Notes: generated by a model not told the origin, from the letters alone. A DNA stretch of 64,000 bases from Cyclobacterium salsum (GCF_010119245.1 NZ_WNKG01000008.1:248001-312000); one strand, 5' to 3'; shown: positions 1 through 9,044, numbered from the stretch's first letter. Translations and numbers: made by a program.

Positions 1-3000
1 AATAAACTCTGCAAAGGCCGCTTGTACGGCATCTTTTTCCAATCCGATCAACTCCCGGATAAATACCCCCAACTTTTTTCCTTTTCCTGCTGCTTCAAAT
101 TCTTCTTTTGAACCCACCTCTTCTGCATTGAAAAAGATCTGCTGCAACTGTAGCAGTTCTTGCTCCGTAATGGGCTGATTGGTTTTGATTTTGCTGATCA
201 CCAGGTGATCATTATGTTCATTCAGGTACCGCTCTACCCGCCTTCGATAGGGTTCCAGCGAAGGTGCCTGAAGTATATTTTTTTCCTCCACCTTGGATAG
301 ATCCAGGTAATCCCTGAAATGCGTTTCCACAACCGGTTGATCCACGGCATCCAAAAACTGCATCAGTTCTCTCAGGGCCACCCTTACCTTTTCCAGGTCC
401 AGTACGGTTGATTGTTGTAAAAATGGCTCGGTCAGCACGGACTTGATAACGGGCATCTTACTCGCGACCATGGGGATATTCCCTTTCTTCTGAAGCACCG
501 CACATGCGGAGCTGATCTTGTTTTCGTACCGGGTAGTTATTCGCCCTCCTTTCAGTGCCAGTTGGTAATTGAGCATCAGTACATCAAACCTACGGGCAGT
601 GACCTGGTCCTCCTCTGCTGCGGGGATCAACGGGACAATATGGGTTCCGATCTCTTGTAGCTTGGAAGGCCCCAGGTCCAGCCATTCGGCTTTCTGATGG
701 AATTTTACCACAAATTCCAGGTGATGCCGAACCTCAAACCGCTGTTGATTTAACGCAGCCACCTGGGAATAAAGCAAGTCGATCAATCCCTCTGCAAATT
801 CATTTTCCTCCGTTGACGGGGATTGACGAAGGAGCAGCGCCAGGTCCAGCCGTAACTGGAACGCCTGTTGCGACAGCGAAAGCCCTGCGGCACCTTTGCT
901 CTCCTCCGGATTGACTTCAAAAAATTCAAAGTTTTCGCAATAGTCAAAAATCAAAAAGCTTTCCTTGTGAAGGCCGGGACCAAACAGATCCGGTCGCAAC
1001 CGGGTGCCCCGGCCGATCATCTGCCAAAACTTGACCACTGATTTTACTGGCTTGAAGAAAATCAGGTTTACCACGCGCGGTGCATCCACGCCGGTATCCA
1101 TCATGTCTACCGAAATGGCAATTTGGGGGTTTTTCTCTTCTTTGTCGAGTACAAAACGCTCCAGAATATCCTGTGCCTTGTCTGTTTGGTTATCGATGAC
1201 CCGGCAGAATTTCCCCGAATACTCCGGATAATTTTTATTGAACCGCTCTTCTATGTACACGGCGTGCTTGTGGTTCTTGGCAAAGATGATGGTCTTGCCG
1301 ATTTTGTCTCCCCCATCTACTTTGATCCCCGAAGTCATCAAATGCGAAAGTACCTGATCGACGGTGTTGGAATTGAATAGCCATTTGTACAATTGGTTTT
1401 TGTCTATCCCGTCTTCTGCTTCCTCATTGCTGGGATCGCCAAATTTCTCCTCGTATTCCAGTTTCTCCTTTTCGGACAGTTCGGAATACTTAATGCCCTC
1501 CCGCATAAACTTCAGCGGTACACTGACAGCCCGGGGAGGAACGAGGAAGCCGTCGCTTACCGCCTCTTCCAGTTCGTAGGCGAAGGTGGGGTTATCGTCC
1601 TCGATACCGAACAGCTCATAGGTATTGTGATCCACATCCTTTTTGGGCGTGGCGGTCAAACCCAACAGAAACCCATCAAAATACTGAAAAATGGCCTTGT
1701 ACTTCTGGTACACAGAGCGGTGCGCCTCGTCGATAATGATCAGGTCAAAATGCCCCACGCCATAAAACCGCCCTTCCCCATTGCGGGCGCGATCGATTTG
1801 ATTCATTAGGGTCGGGTAGGTGGAAAAAACCAGACGCGTGGCATCGTTTTCCTTTTCCTTGGTCAGGTCTATGCTACTCAGGTAGGGCAAGTGTTCGGCA
1901 AATGCATTTTTAGCCTGCGTAACCAGGGCATTTCGGTCCGCCAAAAAAAGGACCCGTTTTGCCCAATTGCATTTGACCATCATGTCCACGATAGAGGCCG
2001 ATGTACGGGTCTTCCCGCTTCCGGTAGCCATGATCAGCAGGCTTTTTCGATGCCGCTGCTTGAGTATACCGTCTTTGGTAATGGAAAAATTTTCTGCCAC
2101 CCGCTGAATGGCTTCCGTCTGGTAGGGTCTTCCGGTAATGCTCAGATTGACCGTATAATCCCTCAGGTCCAGCCGCTCTTTCCTTCGACGAATGGCCAAT
2201 TCCAATTGGTCTTTGGTCATAAACCCACTGACTTTCCTATCCGGAGCAAACCGATCGTCCCAGATATAAAAATCAAAGCCATTGGTATAGTAAATAATGG
2301 GCCGCTGCTTGAATTTGACCTGCAGACAGTCGGAATAGAGTGTGGCCTGGTGCCGGCCCTTTTTGGCATCGTAGGTAGTTTTCTTCGCCTCGATCACGGC
2401 CAATGGAAGCCCGTTATCACTCCAAAGCACGTAATCCACAAAGCCCAAACCGCTTGGATTGGTGGAAGCAGGCATACCGGATACCTCAAACTCCAATTCG
2501 TAGCCGGTTCTCAACCGGTTCCAGCCGGCTTCTTTCAGGGCTGCGTCGATGTAAAGCTTTCGCGTGTAGGCTTCGGAAGGTGCTTTGGGCAAGGCCGCAG
2601 GAATCGCCTCCTGTTCCCTTGCCTGCCGGATTTCCTGCAGCTGCTTCTGATGCTGTTGGTTGTTCAACCGAAGCAATTCATTGGCGGCCTCTTTTGCCTC
2701 CAATTCCTTGCGCTTCGCTTCCTGCTGTTCTTCCAGCTGGGCCAAATTCTCCTGAAGGATTTCGACTTCTTTCCGGCTCTTTTTCAGCTCGTCTCCGGTG
2801 GGGATCAGGCGGTCATTGAAGTCCGGAATGCGTGCTTCTTCCTCCGCATACGCCGCCACCAGAAATGCCGCAAACCGGAACAGGCATTGCAGCAAATGGA
2901 CGGCATCCCGCTGCTTTACGGCCCGGTTGTGGACCGCGTTGTTGCCGATCCTTCGGATTAGGTGCAATTCCCGGTATAGATTTCCATAGGAAGCAAAGAT

Positions 3001-3219
3001 TTCCGTAAAGGCAGGCTCCTGCATCAGACTGGCCAGCTTTTTGTCAAAAGGCCAGTCCAGGTCGGCATCGTTCTCATACATCCAGTTTACCCCCAATTCC
3101 AATGCCGCTCGTGCATTAAAGCAAGACTCCACCGGGCTGGTCAAGGCAAATTGCTCTGCCTTTCTTGCACGGTCGGCTATCGCTGGAAATTCGGTCGCTA
3201 TAAACTGGAAGTTGCTCAT
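1..3219 (-). CDS. hsdR: Type I restriction enzyme R subunit (partial, C-terminus beyond the window)
   Basis: This is the ATP-dependent translocase/endonuclease subunit of a type I restriction system. My minus-strand translation from the ATG at 3219 stays open to base 1, giving 1073 residues without a stop. Residues 1-130 resemble DUF4145. A charged coiled coil follows (about 140-200). Next comes an HSDR_N nuclease region with the motif VIEAKKT near residue 275. The SF2 helicase core has Walker A ATGSGKT (about 400), DEAH (about 497), LTATP, and motif VI QMIGRGTRLRP. The tail resembles the EcoEI_R_C region. It is the last gene of the hsdM-hsdS-OGG-like-hsdR series and lies 155 bp after the OGG-like gene, so it could have its own promoter. 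No defect is seen in the visible part. Family assignment is firm; the exact subclass is inferred. Confidence 0.95.
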   Translation of the reverse strand, partial: MSNFQFIATEFPAIADRARKAEQFALTSPVESCFNARAALELGVNWMYENDADLDWPFDKKLASLMQEPAFTEIFASYGNLYRELHLIRRIGNNAVHNRAVKQRDAVHLLQCLFRFAAFLVAAYAEEEARIPDFNDRLIPTGDELKKSRKEVEILQENLAQLEEQQEAKRKELEAKEAANELLRLNNQQHQKQLQEIRQAREQEAIPAALPKAPSEAYTRKLYIDAALKEAGWNRLRTGYELEFEVSGMPASTNPSGLGFVDYVLWSDNGLPLAVIEAKKTTYDAKKGRHQATLYSDCLQVKFKQRPIIYYTNGFDFYIWDDRFAPDRKVSGFMTKDQLELAIRRRKERLDLRDYTVNLSITGRPYQTEAIQRVAENFSITKDGILKQRHRKSLLIMATGSGKTRTSASIVDMMVKCNWAKRVLFLADRNALVTQAKNAFAEHLPYLSSIDLTKEKENDATRLVFSTYPTLMNQIDRARNGEGRFYGVGHFDLIIIDEAHRSVYQKYKAIFQYFDGFLLGLTATPKKDVDHNTYELFGIEDDNPTFAYELEEAVSDGFLVPPRAVSVPLKFMREGIKYSELSEKEKLEYEEKFGDPSNEEAEDGIDKNQLYKWLFNSNTVDQVLSHLMTSGIKVDGGDKIGKTIIFAKNHKHAVYIEERFNKNYPEYSGKFCRVIDNQTDKAQDILERFVLDKEEKNPQIAISVDMMDTGVDAPRVVNLIFFKPVKSVVKFWQMIGRGTRLRPDLFGPGLHKESFLIFDYCENFEFFEVNPEESKGAAGLSLSQQAFQLRLDLALLLRQSPSTEENEFAEGLIDLLYSQVAALNQQRFEVRHHLEFVVKFHQKAEWLDLGPSKLQEIGTHIVPLIPAAEEDQVTARRFDVLMLNYQLALKGGRITTRYENKISSACAVLQKKGNIPMVASKMPVIKSVLTEPFLQQSTVLDLEKVRVALRELMQFLDAVDQPVVETHFRDYLDLSKVEEKNILQAPSLEPYRRRVERYLNEHNDHLVISKIKTNQPITEQELLQLQQIFFNAEEVGSKEEFEAAGKGKKLGVFIRELIGLEKDAVQAAFAEFI

Positions 3220-3374
3220 TTAGTCGAAAATACTACTTTTTGCGGAATCCATCCAGCCATGTACCTTCCTACTTGTGGTTGTTGAAGATTGTACTTTTGT
3301 GTTTCCATTTCTTTAATTAGTCTGATTTACGCCATATTTTGCAAATTAATTTACTAAGTGATTATTATTGATTT

Positions 3375-4028
3375 TCAGTCTCTTTTGTTTGAGAATTCGC
3401 CTTTAAATAAAAACAACTCAATATTTTCTGCTTCTACTTGAAGCTCATCTGCCCAAAGGTGCATAAATCGAATATAGCGCTCATAATCCTTGAATTTCCT
3501 AGACGGGGTTATATTCACTACCTCAGCAATACCAAATGAATCAAGAAGTTTTACCATTGATCTGGCAACACGGATATCAAAAATCAAGGCATATTCCTTC
3601 TCTTCTCTAGCTCTGCTTGCAAAATATAAAAGCTTGGAAGCATAACTCACATTTAGCCCCTTAATCTGTAGAAGCGTATGGTAGGCCTCCTTTAACTCAG
3701 AAGCATTGAAAGCCTCTTGAATAGCCTTTCTGTTTTCTTCGGTATTCAGGTATTGGTTGGTTCGAAATGTTCCATATCCTGTATCGAAAAATCCCCAAAG
3801 CATGGTGAGCGTGAAAGGATACAAAAAGCTTGCTTGCCCATCATAATAGGCTTTGAAAGCATTAATTATATCCTTTCTGCTGATATTCTTTCCTTCAAAC
3901 TGAGTTACTAATTGCTTTGCGCTTTTATTTAACTGGCTCCAACGAGAGGCATTGTATGTAAACTGTGAATCCTCCAAGGGATTTAGTGCTTGTATCTGCT
4001 TCCGGTATTTCAGTAAAACATCGCTCAC
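3375..4028 (-). CDS. 8-oxoguanine DNA glycosylase (OGG)-fold protein inside the type I RM operon
   Basis: This 217-residue protein starts at a GTG that overlaps the hsdS stop by 4 bp (GTGA), so its translation is coupled to hsdS. Around residues 120-140 it has a helix-hairpin-helix-like stretch, KGLNVSYASKLLYFASR, followed by an acidic IFDIRVARSM segment. This layout recalls the HhH plus catalytic Asp of the OGG/HhH-GPD superfamily, in a much shortened form. Small OGG-like proteins of this kind are known in bacteria, but I know of no defined role for them beside restriction genes. The coupling suggests a job in the same system, such as recognising or excising a modified base, or acting as a structural partner of HsdS. 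Function is inferred from fold resemblance only. Confidence 0.6.
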   Translation of the reverse strand: MSDVLLKYRKQIQALNPLEDSQFTYNASRWSQLNKSAKQLVTQFEGKNISRKDIINAFKAYYDGQASFLYPFTLTMLWGFFDTGYGTFRTNQYLNTEENRKAIQEAFNASELKEAYHTLLQIKGLNVSYASKLLYFASRAREEKEYALIFDIRVARSMVKLLDSFGIAEVVNITPSRKFKDYERYIRFMHLWADELQVEAENIELFLFKGEFSNKRD

Positions 4029-5191
4029 ACCAACTCACCCTTAAAGGCCTTTTGCAAAAGGCTGTTGAAAAGTTCGTCTGCTTTCTCAACTTCCTTTTTG
4101 ATTTCAAATTTTTGGTGGTGAATATTATTTAGGATTTCTTCAAATTTCAATTGGCTTTCATATGCTGGTCTCGGAATTTTAAATTTAAAGAAGAACTCTT
4201 TCGGTACTCTTTTTTGTCCAGCACTACCTGTCATATTGGATTCAGCCTGTTTTCTAAAAAATTTAGAATGTGTCAATTGAAAAATCCAAGAAGAAGTTGA
4301 TACCCCCTTCTTTGGTCTCAAAACATGAAATTCTGTGGTACCGAATCCAATCCCATTAACCAACGTTCTAGCAATCGCTCCTTTCCCGTTTTCCATACAT
4401 GGGGTGATTTTAGCAAATACTACGTCTTCTTCTCTAAAATAGGTGAACCCAGACCATACTTCAGATATTCTTCGAGTTTGATTGATTTTCATATCTCCCT
4501 CTTCAGACACATCTGCCATCGGAACAAAAGATACCTCAGTCTCTTTATCTAGGCTACTTATTTCTGACTTTTTCGGGTTAATCTCGATCAAGTCAGAAAG
4601 GCTAATTTTTTCTGAATCGTTATCCCCAAACATCTCCAAAAAGATGCTTTGGGCGAGTTCGTCATATTTGGCGAGGAGCTGTTTGGTTTTTTGGCGGTGG
4701 GCATCCGCTGCATCCAGGATGGCCGCGATCTTCTTTTGGGTGGATAGTGGAGGGAGGGGGATCTTGAACTCACCAATTTGTTTTGTGCTAATATTGGGCT
4801 GAGCCGCACCTCCAGCTTTTTCCAAAATTCTAGATTTCAGAATTGTTAAATAGTGATAAAAGTATCTACTACTCAGTTTCTCAGATCTCCCACTTTTGAT
4901 AATAGCGACTCGCTGGTTCAACAAACTAGGTCTATCTAAGGTATAAAAGCCATATTTTCCTGTTGTAGCACCGCTAAGGGCTATTAAAATATCGCCTTTC
5001 TCTACTAAGAAATCCTTTTTAGAATCAATATACAATTCGTCAACGAACGCAGTTCTTTCATCAAAAAAAACTGGACCATCTTCAAAGCTAGAGATTCTGA
5101 TTAAAGGCACTCCCTGGTCTTTAAATTCAGTGCTTTTAAAAGCAAATCCATTTTTTATTTTACACACTTCAGAAAGAGCTACCTCAGTCAT
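4025..5191 (-). CDS. hsdS: Type I restriction-modification specificity subunit S
   Basis: HsdS chooses the bipartite DNA target for both methylation and cleavage. The 388 residues form two target-recognition domains, roughly 1-150 and 190-350. Each is followed by a helical spacer: the first contains QKKIAAILDAADAHRQKTKQ and the second a shorter IKKEVEKADELFNSLLQKAF. The phrase IPLPPLSTQKKIAAIL at the end of the first domain is a hallmark of the family. Length is normal and both domains look intact. The start codon overlaps the 3' end of hsdM by 8 bp and the end overlaps the OGG-like gene by 4 bp, so all three should be translated from one message. The recognition sequence cannot be read from the protein. 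Confidence 0.95.
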   Translation of the reverse strand: MTEVALSEVCKIKNGFAFKSTEFKDQGVPLIRISSFEDGPVFFDERTAFVDELYIDSKKDFLVEKGDILIALSGATTGKYGFYTLDRPSLLNQRVAIIKSGRSEKLSSRYFYHYLTILKSRILEKAGGAAQPNISTKQIGEFKIPLPPLSTQKKIAAILDAADAHRQKTKQLLAKYDELAQSIFLEMFGDNDSEKISLSDLIEINPKKSEISSLDKETEVSFVPMADVSEEGDMKINQTRRISEVWSGFTYFREEDVVFAKITPCMENGKGAIARTLVNGIGFGTTEFHVLRPKKGVSTSSWIFQLTHSKFFRKQAESNMTGSAGQKRVPKEFFFKFKIPRPAYESQLKFEEILNNIHHQKFEIKKEVEKADELFNSLLQKAFKGELV

Positions 5192-6803
5192 TCATTAAGG
5201 CTTTAAGTTCATTTAGTAAATTTGTTCTTTCTGCATCAAGCTTTTCAATTTCTTGTATAATCACCTCCGGCTTTTCATATTCCACATCTTCGTAAACAAT
5301 TTCCTTGTACCGATTGATGCTTAGATCATAGTCGTTTTCGGCTATTTCGGATTTGGGTACCAGGAAGCTTTGCTCGGTGCGGGCCCGGTCGGCTTCCTTG
5401 TCCCGGTTTTGCCAGCGGTTTTGGATATCCGGGATATTGTTTTTGGCATGGATATCTGGACCCCCTCGCCCTGTGGGCACCTCCCCTGAACCCGGGGAAG
5501 AGTTAGACTCGTTTCCATAATCCGCTTGTTCCTCCGCAGCAATGGGAAGTAGTTTTTGATCTTCCTCGGGGTAGTCTTCGGGTTTGAGCAGCGGGGAGCG
5601 CTTATCATCCAGGCTAAAGCCGTCGGCCTGCATGTCGTAAAACCAAACCTGATCCGTGCCTCCACTATTGGTTTTGGTAAAGACCAGTACGGCAGTACTC
5701 ACTCCGGCATAGGGCTTGAACACGCCCGAAGGCATGGAGATAATGCCCTCCAGTTTCTGGTCTTCTACCAGGGTTTTGCGCAGCTCTTTGTGGGCATTGG
5801 AGGAGCCGAAAAGTACGCCATCGGGTACAATCACCGCAGCCCGACCGCCTACTTTCAGCATGCGCAGGATCAGCGAGATAAAAAGGAGTTCGGTCTTTTT
5901 GGTTTTGGTGACGCTCAGCAGGGAGCTCTCCACCACCTCGTAGTCCAGGCTTCCCTTAAAGGGTGGATTGGCCAGGATTAGGGAGTACAGGTTGGTTTGG
6001 TCCTCATTGGCTTCACTGAGTGCATCCTTGCCGATCAATCGGGGACGTTCGATGCCGTGCAGCTGTAGGTTCATCGCTCCGATCCGAAGCATGGTGGCAT
6101 CAAACTCTACCCCGGTAAACATATTATTATGGAAGTGTTTTCGGAAGCCTGCATCCAGGAACCAGTCTTGATGATTTTCATACACATACTCGGCAGCAGC
6201 CACCAGGAAACCCGCCGTGCCTGCAGAAGGGTCGCAAATGGTATCTTCCTGCTGCGGCTGCATCATGTCCACCATCATGCGAATGATATGCCGTGGGGTA
6301 CGGAACTGTCCGTTGGTACCGGCTGTAGCGATTTTGGAAAGCAAGTACTCGTACAAGTCGCCCTTGGTATCCCGGTCCTGCATGTTGATCTTATCAATCA
6401 TCTGCACCACCTGATCCAGCAAGCGCGGCGTGGGGATCATAAAGGTGGCTCCCTTCATAAATTCCGCAAAGGCCCCAGCCTTCTTGTCCATCTGCTTCAT
6501 GTGTTCGAAGACCGTTAACCCATTGGCATCCGGACGGGTAAACAGCTGATACATGGTCTCCGGGTCCTTGTCTTTGAAGCGACTCCAGCGAAAATCCTGT
6601 TGATCGGCGGTAAAAAATTCCAGTTGCTTGTCGATCCCCATCTGATTGGCTTTCTTTTCTTCGAGGGTTTCCATCTCATCCAGCCTGCGGATAAAGATCA
6701 GGTAGGTCAGTTGCTCGATGACAGTCAATGGGTTGGCCACTCCTCCCGTCCAGAAGGAATTCCATATTTTGTCTACTTGAGATTTGAGTTCTCCGGTGAT
6801 CAT
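5184..6803 (-). CDS. hsdM: Type I restriction-modification DNA methyltransferase subunit M
   Basis: HsdM transfers a methyl group from S-adenosylmethionine to N6 of adenine in the target set by HsdS. The 539-residue protein opens with an HsdM N-terminal helical domain (DKIWNSFWTGGVANPLTVIE). It then has the SAM-binding motif DPSAGTAGF (about residue 190) and the catalytic NPPF motif (ILANPPFKGSLDYE, about 280), typical of gamma-class adenine methyltransferases. It is the first gene of the restriction operon. Between the conserved core and the C-terminal NDYDLSINRYKEI motif lies a low-complexity stretch rich in S, G, P and N (DNA about 5455-5515) that I do not associate with this family. The frame is open through it, so the gene is probably functional. 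Confidence 0.95.
   Translation of the reverse strand: MITGELKSQVDKIWNSFWTGGVANPLTVIEQLTYLIFIRRLDEMETLEEKKANQMGIDKQLEFFTADQQDFRWSRFKDKDPETMYQLFTRPDANGLTVFEHMKQMDKKAGAFAEFMKGATFMIPTPRLLDQVVQMIDKINMQDRDTKGDLYEYLLSKIATAGTNGQFRTPRHIIRMMVDMMQPQQEDTICDPSAGTAGFLVAAAEYVYENHQDWFLDAGFRKHFHNNMFTGVEFDATMLRIGAMNLQLHGIERPRLIGKDALSEANEDQTNLYSLILANPPFKGSLDYEVVESSLLSVTKTKKTELLFISLILRMLKVGGRAAVIVPDGVLFGSSNAHKELRKTLVEDQKLEGIISMPSGVFKPYAGVSTAVLVFTKTNSGGTDQVWFYDMQADGFSLDDKRSPLLKPEDYPEEDQKLLPIAAEEQADYGNESNSSPGSGEVPTGRGGPDIHAKNNIPDIQNRWQNRDKEADRARTEQSFLVPKSEIAENDYDLSINRYKEIVYEDVEYEKPEVIIQEIEKLDAERTNLLNELKALMND
5455..5515 (-). repeat. Possible in-frame GC-rich insertion within hsdM
   Basis: This stretch encodes residues near SSPGSGEVPTGRGG, far richer in G, P and S than the surrounding helical protein. 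The DNA is GC-rich and contains short inverted segments (ccccctcgcc...ggtg-like arms and a cccggg core). The reading frame is kept on both sides. It looks like a small mobile or palindromic repeat that landed in a tolerant loop of HsdM. No second copy was seen in this window, so this is an inference from composition and from the known HsdM layout. Confidence 0.35.
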
Positions 6804-7172
6804 TTATTTTTTCTAAAAGTTCATTTTTTTTGTAAAAGCCAGGGGCCATTTCGGGCTGCCCAGTGAGGCAAAGCGGCAACGGGTATCAACACCTTCGCTG
6901 ATCTCCTCACAACAGCTAACTGGTACGCCTGGCAATGCTGATTTTTTGGCAGCCATAAAATAGTGCCAGGGGTACAGCCCTGGAAATGCGGTTAAAGAAA
7001 CAAGATTGATGGAGAAAGATACTAGGAAGAACCGAAACAGCAAAATCTAAACGGGGTTCAAAGGTTGATAGAACTAAAAAAACGGGGATATTTTTTAGTA
7101 GTGTGACCATTGCTTTTAAAAAACGGTGATCTATGTACATCGAAAATTACTTAGTTCGGAACAACAACAGGA
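6804..7172. other. Intergenic gap upstream of hsdM
   Basis: This 369-bp gap should hold the promoter of the restriction operon (minus strand). Several short open frames occur on the minus strand (up to 76 residues), but none shows a domain, coherent composition or a start linked to hsdM. I see no convincing promoter element or terminator. Part of it (6835-6985) is GC-richer than the rest and could be an old dispersed repeat. Confidence 0.3.
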
Positions 7173-7355
7173 ATGGGGACAGACCGCCAGAAAAAATACA
7201 AAACAGCGTTTTCGCCCATAAAATCACCATCAGAAGAACGAGAAATTGAAATCCTTGTCGATAAAATACTGTCTATCAAAAAACAGAATCCCTCGGCTGA
7301 CTCGGTAGCGCTTGAAAACGAAATAGACCCGCTAGTTTTGCGGTTTGAAGGTTAA
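7173..7355 (+). pseudogene. C-terminal remnant of a restriction-system DNA methyltransferase
   Basis: The 60-residue frame contains the sequence ILVDKILSIKKQNPSADSVA followed by LENEIDPLVLRFEG. This matches the extreme C-terminus of Eco57I/PglX-like restriction methyltransferases, where a helix (DKILxxKK), a 'DTSALEnEID' motif and 'LVYxLYGL' end the protein. Here the last motif is altered (VLRFEG) and the rest of the enzyme is missing upstream. It is therefore probably the tail of a deleted restriction gene left beside the type I operon, not an expressed gene. It faces hsdM and ends 6 bp before the end of the next minus-strand gene. Confidence rests on one motif of about 35 residues. Confidence 0.55.
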
Positions 7356-7360
7356 TGAAA

Positions 7361-8470
7361 TTAGATTAGTTGAAGGGAATTGACAACCCAATTATAAATT
7401 GCTATCACATATCCATAACCAATAGCAATATCCACACCTATCAAAGAGACTATCAGAAAAATTACTGTTATTCTCACAACATCCCGATTGACTTTAGGTT
7501 CTTCAACTTTAAGTACATAAGGTTTAATTGCACTCGAATAAATTACAACGACCCATAACCAGGACGAAAAAAGGGAAATTAATCCAACTATTTTCCAGGA
7601 AAATTCGGCTGATGAAAACCAGGGTAAAATAGATATTGTCAGAAAACAGATGACTAATAATAATTTAATCGTTTTATGAATAAAATATCTCAGCCTTCGA
7701 AAATAGGGCTTTTCTTCATAAATATATTGTACATTGAAATTTAGAACATTTGAATAGGGGATGGCAAAAACATCACCTGGTATTGGTTTAGGGACCATTT
7801 TTTTTCCAACCACGGTTCCGTCAATATCCCTTTCTGGTATTTCTTTATATCTACTAACCCCGGTAAGATACAACGTTTCCAACTCTTCTTCCTTATTTAA
7901 ACTGTATTGCGTGAGATTCCCCGTAAATAATACGGTTCCATTTCCTCCATAGTTGGTAAGTACATCTATTAATGCTCCTTTTACAACTTTCTTAATTGGC
8001 TTGCTATTAGTTTTTCTAAAATCTGTCGTGTGAAGTATTTCTCCTTTAAAATAATAATGCCACTTATTTGAAAACCTAAAAACTTTGAAGTTAAGATCCA
8101 ATTTCAAATACCTTACCAACCAAAAACATAAGTATCCAAGTAAAGATGATAATACAACGGTCCCAAAAAAATACCAAATAGAATTAACCAACTCCACTTC
8201 CGAAAGATCTGGAATTTTGTTATTTAAAAATGTGTTTATTCGATTCCAGATATCATCAAAATTCAGCGAGAGAACATCCTTTAATATTTTGTAGGCCAAA
8301 AACTGTGAGACTACACCCCAAAACAGGCTTGTAAGCAATCGATCTGCAAAAGGTCCGCTCCCAAATTGCTTACTGAAGGGACCTTGGAAATAAAATCTTT
8401 TAAAAAAAACTCCCGGAATGATTAACGCAACAATATAAATAATAGTAAAAAATGTAATATTAAAATTCAT
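7361..8470 (-). CDS. Multi-pass membrane protein of unknown function
   Basis: I do not recognise this 369-residue protein. A first transmembrane helix lies at residues 5-23 (TFFTIIYIVALIIPGVFF). Further hydrophobic segments lie near 45-65, 95-120 and 265-290, with two at the end (about 293-315 and 333-355). A soluble region of about 140 residues lies between the third and fourth segments (about 125-260), with a GTVLFTGNLTQYSLN stretch and a predicted beta-rich character. The N-terminal IIPGVFF pattern recalls small membrane proteins found near phage-defence genes, but that is weak. It lies 9 bp downstream of an 82-residue gene on the same strand and is probably co-transcribed with it. Codon use is AT-richer than in hsdM, which suggests acquisition. 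It may be an accessory or defence gene. Confidence 0.75.
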   Translation of the reverse strand: MNFNITFFTIIYIVALIIPGVFFKRFYFQGPFSKQFGSGPFADRLLTSLFWGVVSQFLAYKILKDVLSLNFDDIWNRINTFLNNKIPDLSEVELVNSIWYFFGTVVLSSLLGYLCFWLVRYLKLDLNFKVFRFSNKWHYYFKGEILHTTDFRKTNSKPIKKVVKGALIDVLTNYGGNGTVLFTGNLTQYSLNKEEELETLYLTGVSRYKEIPERDIDGTVVGKKMVPKPIPGDVFAIPYSNVLNFNVQYIYEEKPYFRRLRYFIHKTIKLLLVICFLTISILPWFSSAEFSWKIVGLISLFSSWLWVVVIYSSAIKPYVLKVEEPKVNRDVVRITVIFLIVSLIGVDIAIGYGYVIAIYNWVVNSLQLI

Positions 8471-8479
8471 GGATAAAGG

Positions 8480-8728
8480 TTATTCTTCCAACGTGAGCGT
8501 CATCTTTTCCTTGTTTGAAAAAGTAACCTCTGCGCTCTTTTTATTATCAACCTTTAATTGCTTTATCGCTTCTAGGTATTTTTTTTTGTCTTCGGGATTA
8601 GACATAATTTTTTTAATATCTTTACTCATCACGTCGGTATCTGAATTAAAAAAATCGTTAAGTACTTTTCCCGCTTCGATGAGTGTCAAATAAACTGATC
8701 TAACTGTATTTTTAATGGATTTACTCAT
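8480..8728 (-). CDS. Small hypothetical protein, 82 residues
   Basis: A charged, mostly helical protein with no signal peptide or membrane segment. It starts MSKSIKNTVRSVYLTLIEAG, has a lysine-rich middle (KDIKKIMSNPEDKKKYLEAI) and ends in alternating beta-like residues (AEVTFSNKEKMTLTLEE). It is the first gene of a two-gene unit with the membrane protein that begins 9 bp later. That pairing, and the AT-rich codon use shared by both, supports a real gene. It could be a regulator or partner of the membrane protein. I know of no family for it. Confidence 0.6.
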   Translation of the reverse strand: MSKSIKNTVRSVYLTLIEAGKVLNDFFNSDTDVMSKDIKKIMSNPEDKKKYLEAIKQLKVDNKKSAEVTFSNKEKMTLTLEE

Positions 8729-8822
8729 GACAATTAGGTTTTTTTTTCTAAAAAACGCTTGTACAAGTTAAAATGTTTGGGTTCCAAAACAAATAATTTT
8801 AGAAGAATTTTTAAAAGAAATC

Positions 8823-9044
8823 TCAAAAAAGTTTTACTATCTCATCCCCGTCCAATGTACAATTTGACCCCAAATATGGGGGACAACCATTCGAAAAAGC
8901 TCCTTCAATGTGATCGTCAAAAGTTTTTTCAAGGAACCGTTGGTTAGCCTATGGGAGGCATCGGGGTAATCTTTTTCCCAAATCAGAATCTGCTTGTCCA
9001 TAGTATCGGTCCAACCATCCTAGGTACCGGGCACATGCCTGGAA
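8823..9044 (-). pseudogene. Decayed ORF remnant with one in-frame stop
   Basis: Reading the minus strand from 9044 gives a coherent 73-codon frame broken by one TAG. It begins FQACARYLGWLDRYYGQADS and, after the stop, continues ANQRFLEKTFDDHIEGAFSN and CPPYLGSNCTLDGDE. The aromatic-rich first half and the acidic, Cys-containing second half look like real protein rather than noise, but I cannot name a family and no ATG fits. It is probably the relic of an accessory gene, for instance a small immunity-type or transposon gene. Confidence 0.3.

Noticed and set aside
1891-2961. Long plus-strand open frame opposite hsdR (356 residues)
   Set aside because: The minus-strand frame encodes a fully recognisable HsdR helicase. 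The plus-strand product has no domain and the Cys/Phe-rich composition of an antisense shadow.
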